Shown here one piece after another: positions 43,446 through 52,770 of a DNA stretch of 64,000 bases (positions within the stretch are counted from its first letter, which is position 1; each line of letters starts with the position of its first letter). The notes under the pieces are model-generated. The model had not been told where the DNA came from and made no database searches. It saw only the letters and a list, made by a program, of their open reading frames with translations. Source of the DNA: Streptomyces sp. STR69 (lineage in GTDB: Bacteria > Actinomycetota > Actinomycetes > Streptomycetales > Streptomycetaceae); the NCBI RefSeq assembly GCF_024519455.1, contig NZ_JALJRY010000008.1, forward strand, positions 194,132-258,131, read 5' to 3'. The position numbers were made by a program, and so were the translations under genes.

Positions 43446-44450
43446 TCACGGCGTGGGCAGTTCGCCGATCAGTGCGAGGGAGGCCCGGGCGTAGGCGGCC
43501 CGGCGCCTCTGGCTCACCAGGAAGCTGGGCGGTGCGAAATAGCCGACGTCACGAGGGAGCGAACCGGCGCGAGCGGCGAGCATGGCCTTCGCGTCGGCCG
43601 TCGTCCCGCACACGGCGATCGCGCTGAGCATCTCCTCGGTGACGGCGGCGGCCATCGCGTCCGTGTCCCCGGCCCGGAACGCCTTGCGCAGCTGCGCCAC
43701 CGGGTCCTCCCAGCCTTGGTGGGCGACGAACGGGTCGTACGTCTTCACCGTGAGGTAGAAGGCGATCATGCGGCGGGCGTCGGCCACGGCGCGTTCGGGG
43801 GCGGAGTCGTCCACCGCCGTGATGACCCAGCCGTGCTCCAGCGGCGGTTCGGTGCGTCCGGCCGTGGCGGTGCCGCGCTCGACGGACGGCCGTACGACGT
43901 TGTTCCACCAGGAGCGGGTGAACAGCCCGTGCCCGATGACGCCGTCGGCGACCCGGCCCGCGGTGGAGGCCATCCGGGTGTTGAACGCGGCGAGCAGCAC
44001 GGGGATGTCGAGCCGGCCGAGCACGGGGGCGCGGACGTCGGCGTCGAGCGAGTAGAACTCGCCGGAGTAGTGCACCTTCTCGCCGTTCTCCGCGTGCAGC
44101 CAGGCGCGGACGGCGCCGACGGTCTCCGCGATCCGGTCCACAGGCCGGTCGGCGGGTACGTCGAGCCAGTCGCGGTTGATGCGGAACGCGGCGCTGCCGA
44201 GGCCGAGGAAGAGCCGCCCCGGTGCCTGGGCGTGGAGCTGGCGCAGCGCGGTGGCGTGCGCGTACGGGGTGCGGGCGAAGGCGTAGGCGATGGCGGGCCC
44301 CGCCAGGGCGCGTTCGGAGTTCGCGACGATCTCGGCGAGGGTGAGGTAGGCGTCGTGGTCGACGAACTCGCCGGCGCAGAAGGCGCCCGCGCCGGCCTCC
44401 TCGGCCTCGTGCGCCACCTCACGGCCCGGCCAGGGCATGCCGAATCGCAT
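43446..44450 (-). CDS. Luciferase-like monooxygenase / F420-type oxidoreductase
   Basis: 334 aa, LLM-class TIM-barrel flavin (FMN or F420) enzyme. Typical segments: AGEFVDHDAYLTLAEIV, AYAFARTPYAHATALRQLHAQ, GRLFLGLGSAAF and SAIAVCGTTADAKAMLAARA near the end. Cofactor choice cannot be decided from sequence. Its promoter carries the 18-bp AT-rich motif 28 bp upstream of the start. It sits downstream of the enoyl-CoA hydratase gene but has its own promoter. Confidence 0.87.
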   Translation of the reverse strand: MRFGMPWPGREVAHEAEEAGAGAFCAGEFVDHDAYLTLAEIVANSERALAGPAIAYAFARTPYAHATALRQLHAQAPGRLFLGLGSAAFRINRDWLDVPADRPVDRIAETVGAVRAWLHAENGEKVHYSGEFYSLDADVRAPVLGRLDIPVLLAAFNTRMASTAGRVADGVIGHGLFTRSWWNNVVRPSVERGTATAGRTEPPLEHGWVITAVDDSAPERAVADARRMIAFYLTVKTYDPFVAHQGWEDPVAQLRKAFRAGDTDAMAAAVTEEMLSAIAVCGTTADAKAMLAARAGSLPRDVGYFAPPSFLVSQRRRAAYARASLALIGELPTP

Positions 44451-44477
44451 CAGAGCCAGCCCTTCGTGGAACCTCGT

Positions 44478-44495
44478 AAAAAAGGATACTGTTTT
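44478..44495. promoter_or_regulatory. 18-bp AT-rich operator motif, copy 2
   Basis: AAAAAAGGATACTGTTTT, the best match to AAAANAGKATACYKTYTT, upstream of the LLM gene and just after the enoyl-CoA hydratase stop. Confidence 0.65.
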
Positions 44496-44513
44496 ATGGA
44501 GCGTAGGGGAGTG

Positions 44514-45287
44514 TCAGCGCAGTGTCCACCGTCCCCGCGGCACCGCGGCGCGGTCCACCTCCGCCTTCCCGACGGGGTTTCCGATCTGCGTGTACGACAG
44601 CCCGGTGCGCAGGGCCTGGGTGCGGGTCGAGTCCAGGGACTCCCAGATCGCGCGGACCGTGCCCTGGATCGCGGCCGGCGGTTTGGCGGCGATGATGCGC
44701 GCGATCTCGTCCGCCCGGTCCCAGAGTTCCGCACCCGGCAACACCTCGCTGACCAGGCCGATTTGCAGGGCGCGCGCGGCCGACACCCGCTCGTCCAGGC
44801 CGAGCAGCGCGATGCGCAGGGTCTCGCCGAGCGGGATGCGGCGGGCCAGTCCGATGGGTTCGAGCGCGGCGGTGAGTCCGTAGCTGACGTGCGGGTCGAA
44901 GAAGGTCGCGTCGTCCGAACAGATCAGGATGTCGGCCTCGTTGAGCCAGTAGAAGGCGCCGCCCGCGGCCATCCCGTGCACCGCGCAGACCAGCGGTTTC
45001 CACACCTGGTTCAGCTTCGGCGACAGGAACTCCCCGGGGTCGGTCTGCGACCAGACGTTGGGATGCCGGTCGATGCCCTCCTTGACGTCCATACCGGTGC
45101 TGAACGCGCGCTCGCCCGAGCCGCGCAGCACGACGACACGCACGTCGTCGTCGGTCTTCACGGTCCGCCAGATGAGGTCGAACTCCTCCAGCATCTCCTG
45201 ATTGAAACTGTTCATGGCCTGCGGCCGGTTCAGGGTGATGGTGGCGACATGGTCGGTCACCTCGAACAGGACGGTCTTGAGATCCAT
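44514..45287 (-). CDS. Enoyl-CoA hydratase/isomerase family protein
   Basis: About 257 aa, crotonase fold. NRPQAMNSFN near the N-terminus, the oxyanion loop GERAFSTGMDVKEG, then VCAVHGMAAGGAFYWLNEADILI, where the usual catalytic Glu pair is not obvious, and SYGLTAALEPIGLARRIPLGETL. It hydrates or isomerises enoyl-CoA. The start at 45287 (MDLKTVLFEV) is family-like and has GGAG upstream; the longer frame has an unmatched leader. The motif copy 3 lies 50 bp upstream. Confidence 0.88.
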   Translation of the reverse strand: MDLKTVLFEVTDHVATITLNRPQAMNSFNQEMLEEFDLIWRTVKTDDDVRVVVLRGSGERAFSTGMDVKEGIDRHPNVWSQTDPGEFLSPKLNQVWKPLVCAVHGMAAGGAFYWLNEADILICSDDATFFDPHVSYGLTAALEPIGLARRIPLGETLRIALLGLDERVSAARALQIGLVSEVLPGAELWDRADEIARIIAAKPPAAIQGTVRAIWESLDSTRTQALRTGLSYTQIGNPVGKAEVDRAAVPRGRWTLR

Positions 45288-45336
45288 CCGGCGACTCCGT
45301 TCGTCGACTCGGTTCGTCATCTCGACGCGATCGAGG

Positions 45337-45354
45337 TAAGTAGTATACTTTTTT
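45337..45354. promoter_or_regulatory. 18-bp AT-rich operator motif, copy 3
   Basis: TAAGTAGTATACTTTTTT, between the divergent enoyl-CoA hydratase (start 45287) and the small gene at 45404. It keeps the palindromic AGTATACT core. Confidence 0.6.
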
Positions 45355-45403
45355 CTGGTCTTCGGGCGCCCGGAACGCAACAAGATCCGCGGAGGAACCT
45401 GCG

Positions 45404-45712
45404 ATGAGGCCACGAGTGGGACAGATGCTCGCCAGCACGGTGGACACGACGGCGGTGATCGTCGTGCGCTGTCCTGACAGCGACCTGGACATCACCTGCG
45501 GCGGTGCCGCGATGGCCGAGGGGCCCGCGACCGGAGCCCCCACCGGCACCGCGGACCCGGACCGGATGGGCGGTTCACTGCTCGGCAAGCGGTACGCCGA
45601 CGAGGAACTCGGCATCGAACTCCTCTGCACGAAACAGGGACCGGGCACCCTCGCGGTGAACGGCGTCCCGCTGCCCGTGAAGACCGCGAAGCCGCTCCCG
45701 GCCTCGGACTGA
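45404..45712 (+). CDS. Small hypothetical protein, 102 aa
   Basis: No membrane segment or signal. Begins MRPRVGQMLASTVDTTAVIV, with VVRCPDSDLDITCGGAAM (two Cys) and a later GKRYADEELGIELLCTKQGPG, then VNGVPLPVKTAKPLPASD. GGAGG precedes the ATG. It is 18 nt upstream of the CoA ligase and probably co-transcribed with it. Role unknown; it may be an accessory to the ligase. Confidence 0.72.
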   Translation: MRPRVGQMLASTVDTTAVIVVRCPDSDLDITCGGAAMAEGPATGAPTGTADPDRMGGSLLGKRYADEELGIELLCTKQGPGTLAVNGVPLPVKTAKPLPASD

Positions 45713-45730
45713 GAAGAGGGAAGCGCGCCG

Positions 45731-47248
45731 ATGAACGTGTCGATGATCCTGGACATGGCCGCCGAGGGCTTCGGCGACCGGATCGTGATCGGCCGCGCAC
45801 CGGACGGGCTCACCCCCGTACGGCTGCGCGAACTGGCCGTCGGCGGGGCGCGGGTGATCCGCGCGGCCGGCGCCGACGCGCTCGTGTACCTGGCCACGAA
45901 CGGCCCCGCCTTCGCCGTCGCCCAGTTCGCCGCGGCCCACGCCGGAGTTCCGCTCGTTCCGGTCAACTACCGCCTGGGCGACCAGCAGTTGGACGCCCTG
46001 CTCGCGAACCACCCGCACGCCCTGGTCATCGCCGCCCCCGACCAGGAAGCGGCCCCGCGCCGGGCCGGACTGCCGGTCCGCAGCCCGGCGGACTGGCTCA
46101 CGGAGGCCGCCGCGCATACCGACGGCGACACCGAACCGGCCCCGCCGACCGAGGCCCCCGCCGTGCTGATCTACACCAGCGGCACCACCTCGGCCCCGAA
46201 GGGTGTGGTCCTGCGCCACCACAACCTGGTGTCGTATGTGCTCGGCACAGTGGAGTTCGCCGCGGCGGACCCCGCCGAATCAGCGCTGATGAGTGTGCCG
46301 CCGTACCACATAGCCGCCGTCTCCAATGTGCTGACGAACCTCTACGCCGGCCGACGCACCCTCACCCTCGACCAGTTCACCCCGGAGGGCTGGCTCGGCC
46401 TCGTCCGGGAACAGGGGGTCACCCACGCGATGGTCGTCCCCACCATGCTCGCCCGGATCATGGACACGGAGGGCCTGGACCGATCAGTGCCCTCAATGCG
46501 CTCGCTCGCCTACGGTGGCGCCAGGATGCCGGTGCGTGTGATCGAGACGGCGCTGCGCTCCTGGCCAGGGGTGGACTTCGTCAACGCCTATGGCCTGACG
46601 GAGACTTCGTCCACGATCTCCGTACTCGGCCCGGCCGAGCACCGCGCCGCGGTCGGCAGCGACGACCCCGTGGTACGGGCTCGGCTCGGCTCGGCCGGAC
46701 TGCCGGTGCCGGGCATCGAGATCGAGGTCCGTGACGTGACCGGGGAACCCCTCGGCGCGGGGGAGACCGGGCAGATCTGGGTGCGCGGCGAACAGGTCTC
46801 GGGGGAATACGCCGGTCAGGGCTCCGCAGTCGACGAGCGCGGCTTCTTCCACACCCGCGACCGGGGCCGCCTCGACGCCGACGGCTACCTCCACATCGAG
46901 GGCAGGACCGACGACACGATCATCCGCGGCGCGGAGAACATCGCCCCCGCCGAGATAGAGGACGTTCTGCTACGCCACCCGGACGTGCTCGACGCCGTCG
47001 TCGTCGGTGTCCCCGACGAGGAGTGGGGCCAGCGCATCGAGGCCGTGGTCGTACCCCGTGACGGCGCCCGGGTCGACGCCGTAGCGCTGCGCGCGGCCGT
47101 GCGCAGCACCCTGCGCGGCTCGAAGACCCCGGAACGCATCACTTACTGGACCGAACTCCCGCGCACGGTGACCGGCAAACTGGTCCGCCGCGACATCGTG
47201 GCGGCACTCACCGCACCGGAGAACGGCACGAAGGGTCAGCAGTCATGA
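45731..47248 (+). CDS. Acyl-CoA synthetase / AMP-dependent CoA ligase
   Basis: 505 aa, ANL superfamily. ATP-binding P-loop YTSGTTSAPKGVVL, adenylate motif NAYGLTETSS, HTRDRGRLDADGYLHIEGR and the C-terminal catalytic Lys in RTVTGKLVRRD. It activates a carboxylic acid to acyl-CoA, the entry step to beta-oxidation. The stop overlaps the phosphotransferase by 4 nt. Confidence 0.92.
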   Translation: MNVSMILDMAAEGFGDRIVIGRAPDGLTPVRLRELAVGGARVIRAAGADALVYLATNGPAFAVAQFAAAHAGVPLVPVNYRLGDQQLDALLANHPHALVIAAPDQEAAPRRAGLPVRSPADWLTEAAAHTDGDTEPAPPTEAPAVLIYTSGTTSAPKGVVLRHHNLVSYVLGTVEFAAADPAESALMSVPPYHIAAVSNVLTNLYAGRRTLTLDQFTPEGWLGLVREQGVTHAMVVPTMLARIMDTEGLDRSVPSMRSLAYGGARMPVRVIETALRSWPGVDFVNAYGLTETSSTISVLGPAEHRAAVGSDDPVVRARLGSAGLPVPGIEIEVRDVTGEPLGAGETGQIWVRGEQVSGEYAGQGSAVDERGFFHTRDRGRLDADGYLHIEGRTDDTIIRGAENIAPAEIEDVLLRHPDVLDAVVVGVPDEEWGQRIEAVVVPRDGARVDAVALRAAVRSTLRGSKTPERITYWTELPRTVTGKLVRRDIVAALTAPENGTKGQQS

Positions 47249-48285
47249 GCGTCGTCGCCACCAACAGCCCCGCACTGGTACGGGAGTTGACGGACCGTAC
47301 GGCCGCCGTGGTCGGCGGCTGGATCCCCGGAGCCACCGTCGACGGCGTCGAACCGCTCACCGGCGGCACGTCGAGCCTGACGTACGTCGCCGCACTGTCG
47401 GGTGTCCCGGCCGGCTACGAACGTGTCGTCCTCAAGGTGGCCCCGCCCGGCCTGCCCCCGGTCCGCAACCGGGACGTGCTGCGCCAGGCGCGGCTCATGG
47501 CGGCCCTGGCCGGACAGCCGGGCGTGCGGGTGCCGAAGGTGCTGTTCTGCGACGCGGGCGTGCCCCCGGCCGTCCAGCCTTTCGTGGCAATGGAGTTGGT
47601 GCCGGGGGAGTGCGTCGAACCGGTGCTGCTGCCTCGCGGCACTCTGGCGCCGGGGGAGGTGCGGGCCCGTGCCCTGGACGCGGCGCGGATGCTGGCCGAC
47701 CTGCACCGGGTGGATCCCCGGCGTACGGCGCTCGCGGCGGAACCGGCCGTGTCGCTCGACGCCGAGATCGGCCGCTGGACCCGGGCGTTCGGCACCGTCT
47801 CCGAGGACCTGAACGCCGGCCACGAGGCGGTCGCGGACCGGCTGCACGCCACCGCGCCCGCCGCGATGACACCGGTGTTCACCCACGGGGACTACCGCCT
47901 CGGCAACACACTGTGCGCGGGCGGATCGGTCACGGCGATCATCGACTGGGAGATCTGGTCGCTCGGTGATCCCCGCGTCGACATGACCTGGCTGACCTTC
48001 TTCACCGACGAGGCCCGCCATCCGGCCTCCGTGTCGGACGAGCCGACCGGCATGCCCTCCAAGGCCGAACTGGTCGGCGCCTACGAGGAGTTGCGCGGCG
48101 AACCGCTGCACGACCTGCAGTGGTTCGAGGCGCTCACCAAGTACAAGGAGTCGGCGGCGACGGCACTGCTGATCAAACGGGGCCGTAAATCAGGGCAGTT
48201 GAACGCGATGCATCAGCGGATGCTGCCCGCGCTGCCGGTGTTGCTCGACGAGGCGATGGAACTGCTGGGCACAGCCCGGAGTTGA
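47245..48285 (+). CDS. Phosphotransferase family protein (APH-like, ACAD10/11-associated)
   Basis: 346 aa, aminoglycoside-phosphotransferase-like fold. VEPLTGGTSSLTYVAAL, ATP-lysine in YERVVLKVAPP, the catalytic loop FTHGDYRLGNTL and the metal Asp in AIIDWEIWSLGDPRVDMTWL. In ACAD10/11, this kinase acts on 4-hydroxyacyl-CoA for beta-oxidation of hydroxy acids. Its place after a CoA ligase supports a similar role. Its 3' end overlaps the convergent TetR gene by 73 bp. Confidence 0.88.
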   Translation: MSVVATNSPALVRELTDRTAAVVGGWIPGATVDGVEPLTGGTSSLTYVAALSGVPAGYERVVLKVAPPGLPPVRNRDVLRQARLMAALAGQPGVRVPKVLFCDAGVPPAVQPFVAMELVPGECVEPVLLPRGTLAPGEVRARALDAARMLADLHRVDPRRTALAAEPAVSLDAEIGRWTRAFGTVSEDLNAGHEAVADRLHATAPAAMTPVFTHGDYRLGNTLCAGGSVTAIIDWEIWSLGDPRVDMTWLTFFTDEARHPASVSDEPTGMPSKAELVGAYEELRGEPLHDLQWFEALTKYKESAATALLIKRGRKSGQLNAMHQRMLPALPVLLDEAMELLGTARS

Positions 48286-48836
48286 TGGATGCCCAGATCG
48301 AGGGCCGCTTCGAGGTGCGTGAGCGAGCCGGTGGACATCATGATCAGGACACCTCCCTGGATACCTGCCAGCAGGGCCGCCGCGGCGCGGTCGGCGTCGA
48401 GGCCGGCGGGGATCTCGCCCTGGTCCTGCATGGCCCGGATGCCGATGGCGAGCTTGGACTGCCACGAGGCGACGAGCTGCCCGGTGACGGCCTGCGCGCC
48501 GGGCGTGGCGGGGGTCAGCTGGGACATCAGGGCGTTGAGCGGGCACTGCTGTCCCTGGCGGCGGTAGCGGTCGACGACCGCGTCCCGCCAGTCGTACCAG
48601 GCCCGCCACGAGGTGAGCGCACTGAGGTGGGGCTGCTGGTCGGACAGGACACGGTCGGCCTCGTGCCGGGCCACGGCGAGCAGGAGCTCCTCTTTTCCGC
48701 CGGGGAAGTAGTGGAAGAGCTGGCTCTTGCTGGTGGACGTGCGGGCGCGGATGTGGTCGAGGGTCGTCGCGGTCACACCGCGGGCGCGGATCTCCGCCGC
48801 GGCTCCTTCGACGATGCGCTGGTCGACGGAGTCCAT
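48213..48836 (-). CDS. TetR family transcriptional regulator
   Basis: About 207 aa. The helix-turn-helix is TATTLDHIRARTSTSKSQLFHYF, and the C-terminal effector domain includes RRQGQQCPLNALMSQLTP. The ATG at 48836 precedes MDSVDQRIVEGAAAEI and fits the family. It is the only complete TetR gene inside the catabolic island, so it is the leading candidate for binding the 18-bp AT-rich motif. Its final residues overlap the phosphotransferase gene on the other strand. Confidence 0.88.
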   Translation of the reverse strand: MDSVDQRIVEGAAAEIRARGVTATTLDHIRARTSTSKSQLFHYFPGGKEELLLAVARHEADRVLSDQQPHLSALTSWRAWYDWRDAVVDRYRRQGQQCPLNALMSQLTPATPGAQAVTGQLVASWQSKLAIGIRAMQDQGEIPAGLDADRAAAALLAGIQGGVLIMMSTGSLTHLEAALDLGIHQLRAVPSSSIASSSNTGSAGSIR

Positions 48837-48903
48837 GCGTTCATCCGCGCGTACGCCACGCGCTGAGCGGCGTGTCCCTGTCGAGCAGCAACCGCGCAGA
48901 ACT

Positions 48904-49629
48904 TCACCATGGCACGACTCCGCTGTCGTCGAACATCTGACCAGTGGGGCCGTCGTCGGGAAGAGCCGCCAGTCGGACGGCGATCGCCGCGCCCTGCTCA
49001 GGGGTCTGAGTGCCGCTGAACCCATTGAGGTCGGTGGCCACGTAGCCGGGGCAGGCGTTGTTGATCAGGATGTTGGTGCCGCTCAGCTCCTTGGCGTACT
49101 GGATGGTGACCGCGTTCAGGAAGGTCTTCGTCGGCGCGTAGGCCCCGCTGATCCCTCCGAGGTCGACACCGGGCGTGGTCTGCAGGGCCAGCGAGCCGAC
49201 ATGGCTGGACTGGTTGACGATCCGTGGGTGCGCCGAGCGGCGCAGCAGCGGCAGCATCGCGTTGGTGACCCGGATGACGCCGACGACGTTGGTCTCCACC
49301 AGCCGCCGCACGGTCTCCAGGTCGATGGTCGTCGGCTCCTCAGGCCAACCGCCCGCCACTCCGGCGTTGTTGACCAGGACGTCAAGGCGTCCCGCCCGCT
49401 CCTCGATCAGCCGCGCCGCGGCGGTCACGCTTTCGTGGTCGGTCACGTCCAAGGGCACGCCGAACGCGTCGGCGCCTGCCGCGCGCAGTTTCGCCACGGC
49501 GTCCGTCCCGCGCCGCTCGTCCCGGGCGCCGACACCGACACTCCAGCCCAACGCGCCCAGCATGGCCGCGATCTCGTACCCGATTCCCTTGTTCGCGCCG
49601 GTGACCAGCGCGATCGTCTTCTCGCTCAT
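48904..49629 (-). CDS. SDR family oxidoreductase (carbonyl reductase-like)
   Basis: About 241 aa. NADP-type motif LVTGANKGIGYEIA, LVNNAGVAGG, catalytic VNQSSHVGS and YAPTKTFLNAV (YxxxK form), and an NNACPGYVATDLNGFSG tail like plant or mammalian carbonyl reductases. The ATG at 49629 is the family start. It is divergent from the LysR gene and may be its target. Confidence 0.86.
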   Translation of the reverse strand: MSEKTIALVTGANKGIGYEIAAMLGALGWSVGVGARDERRGTDAVAKLRAAGADAFGVPLDVTDHESVTAAARLIEERAGRLDVLVNNAGVAGGWPEEPTTIDLETVRRLVETNVVGVIRVTNAMLPLLRRSAHPRIVNQSSHVGSLALQTTPGVDLGGISGAYAPTKTFLNAVTIQYAKELSGTNILINNACPGYVATDLNGFSGTQTPEQGAAIAVRLAALPDDGPTGQMFDDSGVVPW

Positions 49630-49734
49630 GACAGCGAGCATGGCCGCGCTCGGGCCGTGCACCAACACCACCTCGGTCGCGCATCAATACCCGCGCGACA
49701 TGGATCGACCGTCCGCCGCGGCTACTGTGCAGGG

Positions 49735-50574
49735 ATGGAGATACGCGAGTTGCGGTACTTCGTCGTCCTCGCCGAGGAACTGCACTTCGGCAGGGCCGCC
49801 CAGCGTCTGGAGATGGCCCAGCCGCCCCTGTCCCGAGCGATCGCCCGGCTCGAACGGCAGCTGGGGGTAACCCTGTTGGAGCGCACCAGCCGCAAGGTCA
49901 CGCTCACCGAGGCCGGCGCCGTACTGCTGTCCGAGGGTCGCGCGATCCTCAGCGCGGTAACCGCGGCCGAGCGGCGTACCCAGGAGGCTGCGCACAAGCA
50001 CCACCACCTCGTTCTCGCCGTCAAATCCGGCACGGCCGACGAGTTGGTGGCGAAACTGCTCGGCGCCTACCGCGCGGAGCCCGGCGCGGCCACCGTCGAT
50101 CTGCTGCTCTGCGAGGCGCACCAGCAGCAGACATTGCTGCAGAACGGGCAAGCCGATGTGGCTCTGCTGCACTTGCCGTTCGATTCGGTGGCCGGACTCG
50201 ACACCGAAATTCTGCACACCGAGGGACAGGTGGCGATCCTGCCCACTTCTCACTCACTTGCCGGCCGCTCACGGATTCGGACGGCCGAGGTCACCTCGTT
50301 GCCGGAACTCCCGATGGCGCGCTGGCCCGATCCTGGCGGCAGCTATCCGGAGGGACCGGGCGCGGAGGTACGGAACCTGACACAGCTCTTCCAACTGATC
50401 GCGCTCGGCCGTACCACTGCGATCATGCCCGAGTCCGCCGGCACCGACCTGCGCCGGGATCTCACCGCCGTACCGGTCCTTGACGCACCACCCGTGACAA
50501 CGGTGATCGCATGGCCGTCGCAGAGCCGACTTCGCGCAGCCGCCGACCTGATCCGCGTGGCAACACGTCTTTGA
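49735..50574 (+). CDS. LysR family transcriptional regulator
   Basis: 279 aa. IRELRYFVVLAEELHFGRAAQRLEMAQPPLSRAIARLE is the LysR helix-turn-helix; the effector domain follows from about residue 90. The ATG at 49735 is family-consistent. It is divergent from the SDR at 48904 across about 105 bp. No perfect T-N11-A box was seen there. Confidence 0.9.
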   Translation: MEIRELRYFVVLAEELHFGRAAQRLEMAQPPLSRAIARLERQLGVTLLERTSRKVTLTEAGAVLLSEGRAILSAVTAAERRTQEAAHKHHHLVLAVKSGTADELVAKLLGAYRAEPGAATVDLLLCEAHQQQTLLQNGQADVALLHLPFDSVAGLDTEILHTEGQVAILPTSHSLAGRSRIRTAEVTSLPELPMARWPDPGGSYPEGPGAEVRNLTQLFQLIALGRTTAIMPESAGTDLRRDLTAVPVLDAPPVTTVIAWPSQSRLRAAADLIRVATRL

Positions 50575-50638
50575 CCGGCTGGGGCGGATGACCCGGCGCA
50601 CTCTTGGAGCGGTCAGGGGACGGGGATTGAGGAACAAG

Positions 50639-51418
50639 CTAGTACAGCCCGCCGTCCACCCGGATCAGCGCTCCCGTCGTATAGCTCGACGCGTCGCTCG
50701 CGAGGTACAGCGCGGTGCTGACGATCTCCTCCGGCTGTCCGGGACGCCCGATCGCGCTGCGTGTCGTCTGGCGTTTCTCCTCCGCCCAGGACTTGGCGAT
50801 GTCCGTGAGGAACGGTCCGGCCGAGATGGTGTTGACGCGCACGGTCGGGCCGTATTCCAGGGCGAAGACCGTCGTGAGTGCGTTGAGTGCGGCCTTGGCG
50901 CCCGCGTAGGGGCCGAAACGGGGCTGTGGCATCAGTGCGCCGGACGACGAGACGTTGATGATCGAGCCCCCGTTCTCCGAGTCGGCCATCCGCTGTCCGA
51001 CCAACGAGGCGAGCCGGAACGGGCCTTTGAAGTTGACGCCGATCACCTTGTCGAAGAGCTCCTCGCTGGTGTCGGCCGAGGAGGGGGCGAGGGGTGACAT
51101 GCCGGCGTTGTTGACCAGGACGTCGACCCGGCCGAACTCCTCGTAGGCCGCGTCGGCGAGCCGGGCCAGGTCGTCCCAGTGGCCGACGTGTGCGGCGACC
51201 GGCAGAGCGCGGCGACCCAGGGCCCGGACCTCGTCCGCCACGGCCTCGCACGCGTCGAGCTTGCGGCTGGCGATGACGACGTCGGCGCCCGCGGTCGCGA
51301 AGGCGCGCACCATCGCGAGGCCCAGGCCCCGGCTGCCGCCCGTGACGAGCGCGACCTTGCCGGACAGGTCGAACAGGTCGGCCGGAGCAAGGGACTTGGT
51401 GTCGCGTGCCTCGCTCAT
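50639..51418 (-). CDS. SDR family oxidoreductase
   Basis: 259 aa. TGGSRGLGLAMVRAFATAGADVVIA, LVNNAGMSPL, INVSSSGALMPQPRFGPYAGAKAALN with Ser and YxxxK, and ALIRVDGGLY at the end. ATGA overlap with the upstream acyl-CoA dehydrogenase stop indicates coupling. No mycofactocin insertion. It could oxidise the 3-hydroxyacyl-CoA made from that ACAD's product. Confidence 0.88.
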   Translation of the reverse strand: MSEARDTKSLAPADLFDLSGKVALVTGGSRGLGLAMVRAFATAGADVVIASRKLDACEAVADEVRALGRRALPVAAHVGHWDDLARLADAAYEEFGRVDVLVNNAGMSPLAPSSADTSEELFDKVIGVNFKGPFRLASLVGQRMADSENGGSIINVSSSGALMPQPRFGPYAGAKAALNALTTVFALEYGPTVRVNTISAGPFLTDIAKSWAEEKRQTTRSAIGRPGQPEEIVSTALYLASDASSYTTGALIRVDGGLY

Positions 51419-52734
51419 GCCTGCACCCGGCCGGAGAGGCTGTCGTCCTCGACGATGTGGGCGTACCGCTTGCGGGCGGACTCCAGCTTCGGCGGGATGT
51501 GCTCGCTGGGGAACAGACCGTCGGCCGGACGGCGGTTCTTGAGCAGCTGCTTGGCGATCGTGGTGCGGTGCACCTCGGTGGGGCCGTCGGCGAGCGCGAG
51601 GTTCGGTGCGGCCATCCACCATTTGGCGAGCGGGAGTTCATTGGTGGTGCCGAGCGATCCGTGCAGATGCAGGGCGCGTTGGACGACGTCGTGCAGCACC
51701 TTCGCCGTCTGCACCTTGCACATCGCGATCTGGGTGCGGGCCGCGCCGTGCGGCTGGGTGTCGATGATCCAGGCGGTGTGCAGCACCAGCAGCCGGAACT
51801 GCTGCAACTCCACCCAGGAGTCCGCGATGAACTGCTGCACGGCCTGCTTCTCGGCGAGAAGAGTGCCCTGAGTACGACGGGACAGCGCGCGCTCGCACAT
51901 CATGTCGAAGGCGCGGGTGCACTTGCCGACCGTGCGCATCGCGTGATGGACCCGGCCCCCGCCGAGCCGGGCCTGGGCGACCTTGAAGCCCTCGCCGGGG
52001 CCGCCGAGCATGGCGTCGAGCGGGACCCGCACCTGGTCGTAGCGGATGTAGGCGTGGATGCCCTCGTCGAGGGAGTCGCGTTCGTCCATGGTGCCGACGT
52101 TGCGCTTGATCTCGATGCCGGGTGTCTCGGCCGGGACGATGAACATCGACATCCGGGCGTGCGGCGGAGCCTGTGGGTCGGTGACGGCCATGACGATGAG
52201 GAAGGCCGCGTACCGGGCGTTGGAGGAGAACCACTTCTCGCCGTCGATCACCCACTCGTCCCCCTCGCGCCGGGCCCGGCACACGAACTCCTTCGGGTCG
52301 GCTCCCGCCTGCGGTTCCGTCATCGAGAAGGTGGAGACGATGTCCCCGTCGAGCAGGGGCTGCAAATAGCGCGCCTTCTGTTCCTCGGTGCCGAACATGG
52401 CGAGGATCTCCGCGTTGCCGGTGTCCGGAGCGGCGGTCCCGAAGACGGTCGGGGCCCAGTAGGAGCGGCCGAGGATCTCGTTGAGGTACGCGAGCTTCAC
52501 CTGGCCGTAGCCCGCACCGCCGAGTTCCGCGCCGAGATGGCAGGCCCACAGGCCCTGGGCGCGGACCTGCTCCTGGAGCGGTTTGAGGATCGCGCGTGCC
52601 TTCTCGTTGCGCGTGTCGTACGGGTCGCCGCCGTGCGGGAACAGCAGGTCGAGCGGTTCGACCTCCTCCCGCAGGAAGGCCGCCGCCCAGTCCAACTTGG
52701 CCTGGAACTCGGGTTCGATCGAGAAGTCCAGCAT
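51415..52734 (-). CDS. Acyl-CoA dehydrogenase
   Basis: 439 aa. ACAD10/11-like branch: HLGAELGGAGYGQVKLAYLNEILGRS, FSMTEPQAGADPKEFV, WFSSNARYAAFLIVMAVTD, and the C-terminal LHGSLGTTNELPLAKWWMAA followed by ADGPTEVHRTTIAKQLL, typical of this branch. It desaturates an acyl-CoA at C2-C3 with FAD. It starts 37 bp downstream of motif copy 4 and shares its promoter region with the CoA transferase at 52848. Confidence 0.9.
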   Translation of the reverse strand: MLDFSIEPEFQAKLDWAAAFLREEVEPLDLLFPHGGDPYDTRNEKARAILKPLQEQVRAQGLWACHLGAELGGAGYGQVKLAYLNEILGRSYWAPTVFGTAAPDTGNAEILAMFGTEEQKARYLQPLLDGDIVSTFSMTEPQAGADPKEFVCRARREGDEWVIDGEKWFSSNARYAAFLIVMAVTDPQAPPHARMSMFIVPAETPGIEIKRNVGTMDERDSLDEGIHAYIRYDQVRVPLDAMLGGPGEGFKVAQARLGGGRVHHAMRTVGKCTRAFDMMCERALSRRTQGTLLAEKQAVQQFIADSWVELQQFRLLVLHTAWIIDTQPHGAARTQIAMCKVQTAKVLHDVVQRALHLHGSLGTTNELPLAKWWMAAPNLALADGPTEVHRTTIAKQLLKNRRPADGLFPSEHIPPKLESARKRYAHIVEDDSLSGRVQA

Positions 52735-52770
52735 CGGCCCTCCGGAAGGTGCGCGTTGGTCGGCGACAGC

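Noticed and set aside
49630..49734. LysR box between the SDR and LysR genes
   Set aside because: Only weak, interrupted symmetry near ATCAAT/ATGGAT; no perfect T-N11-A arms as at 5545.
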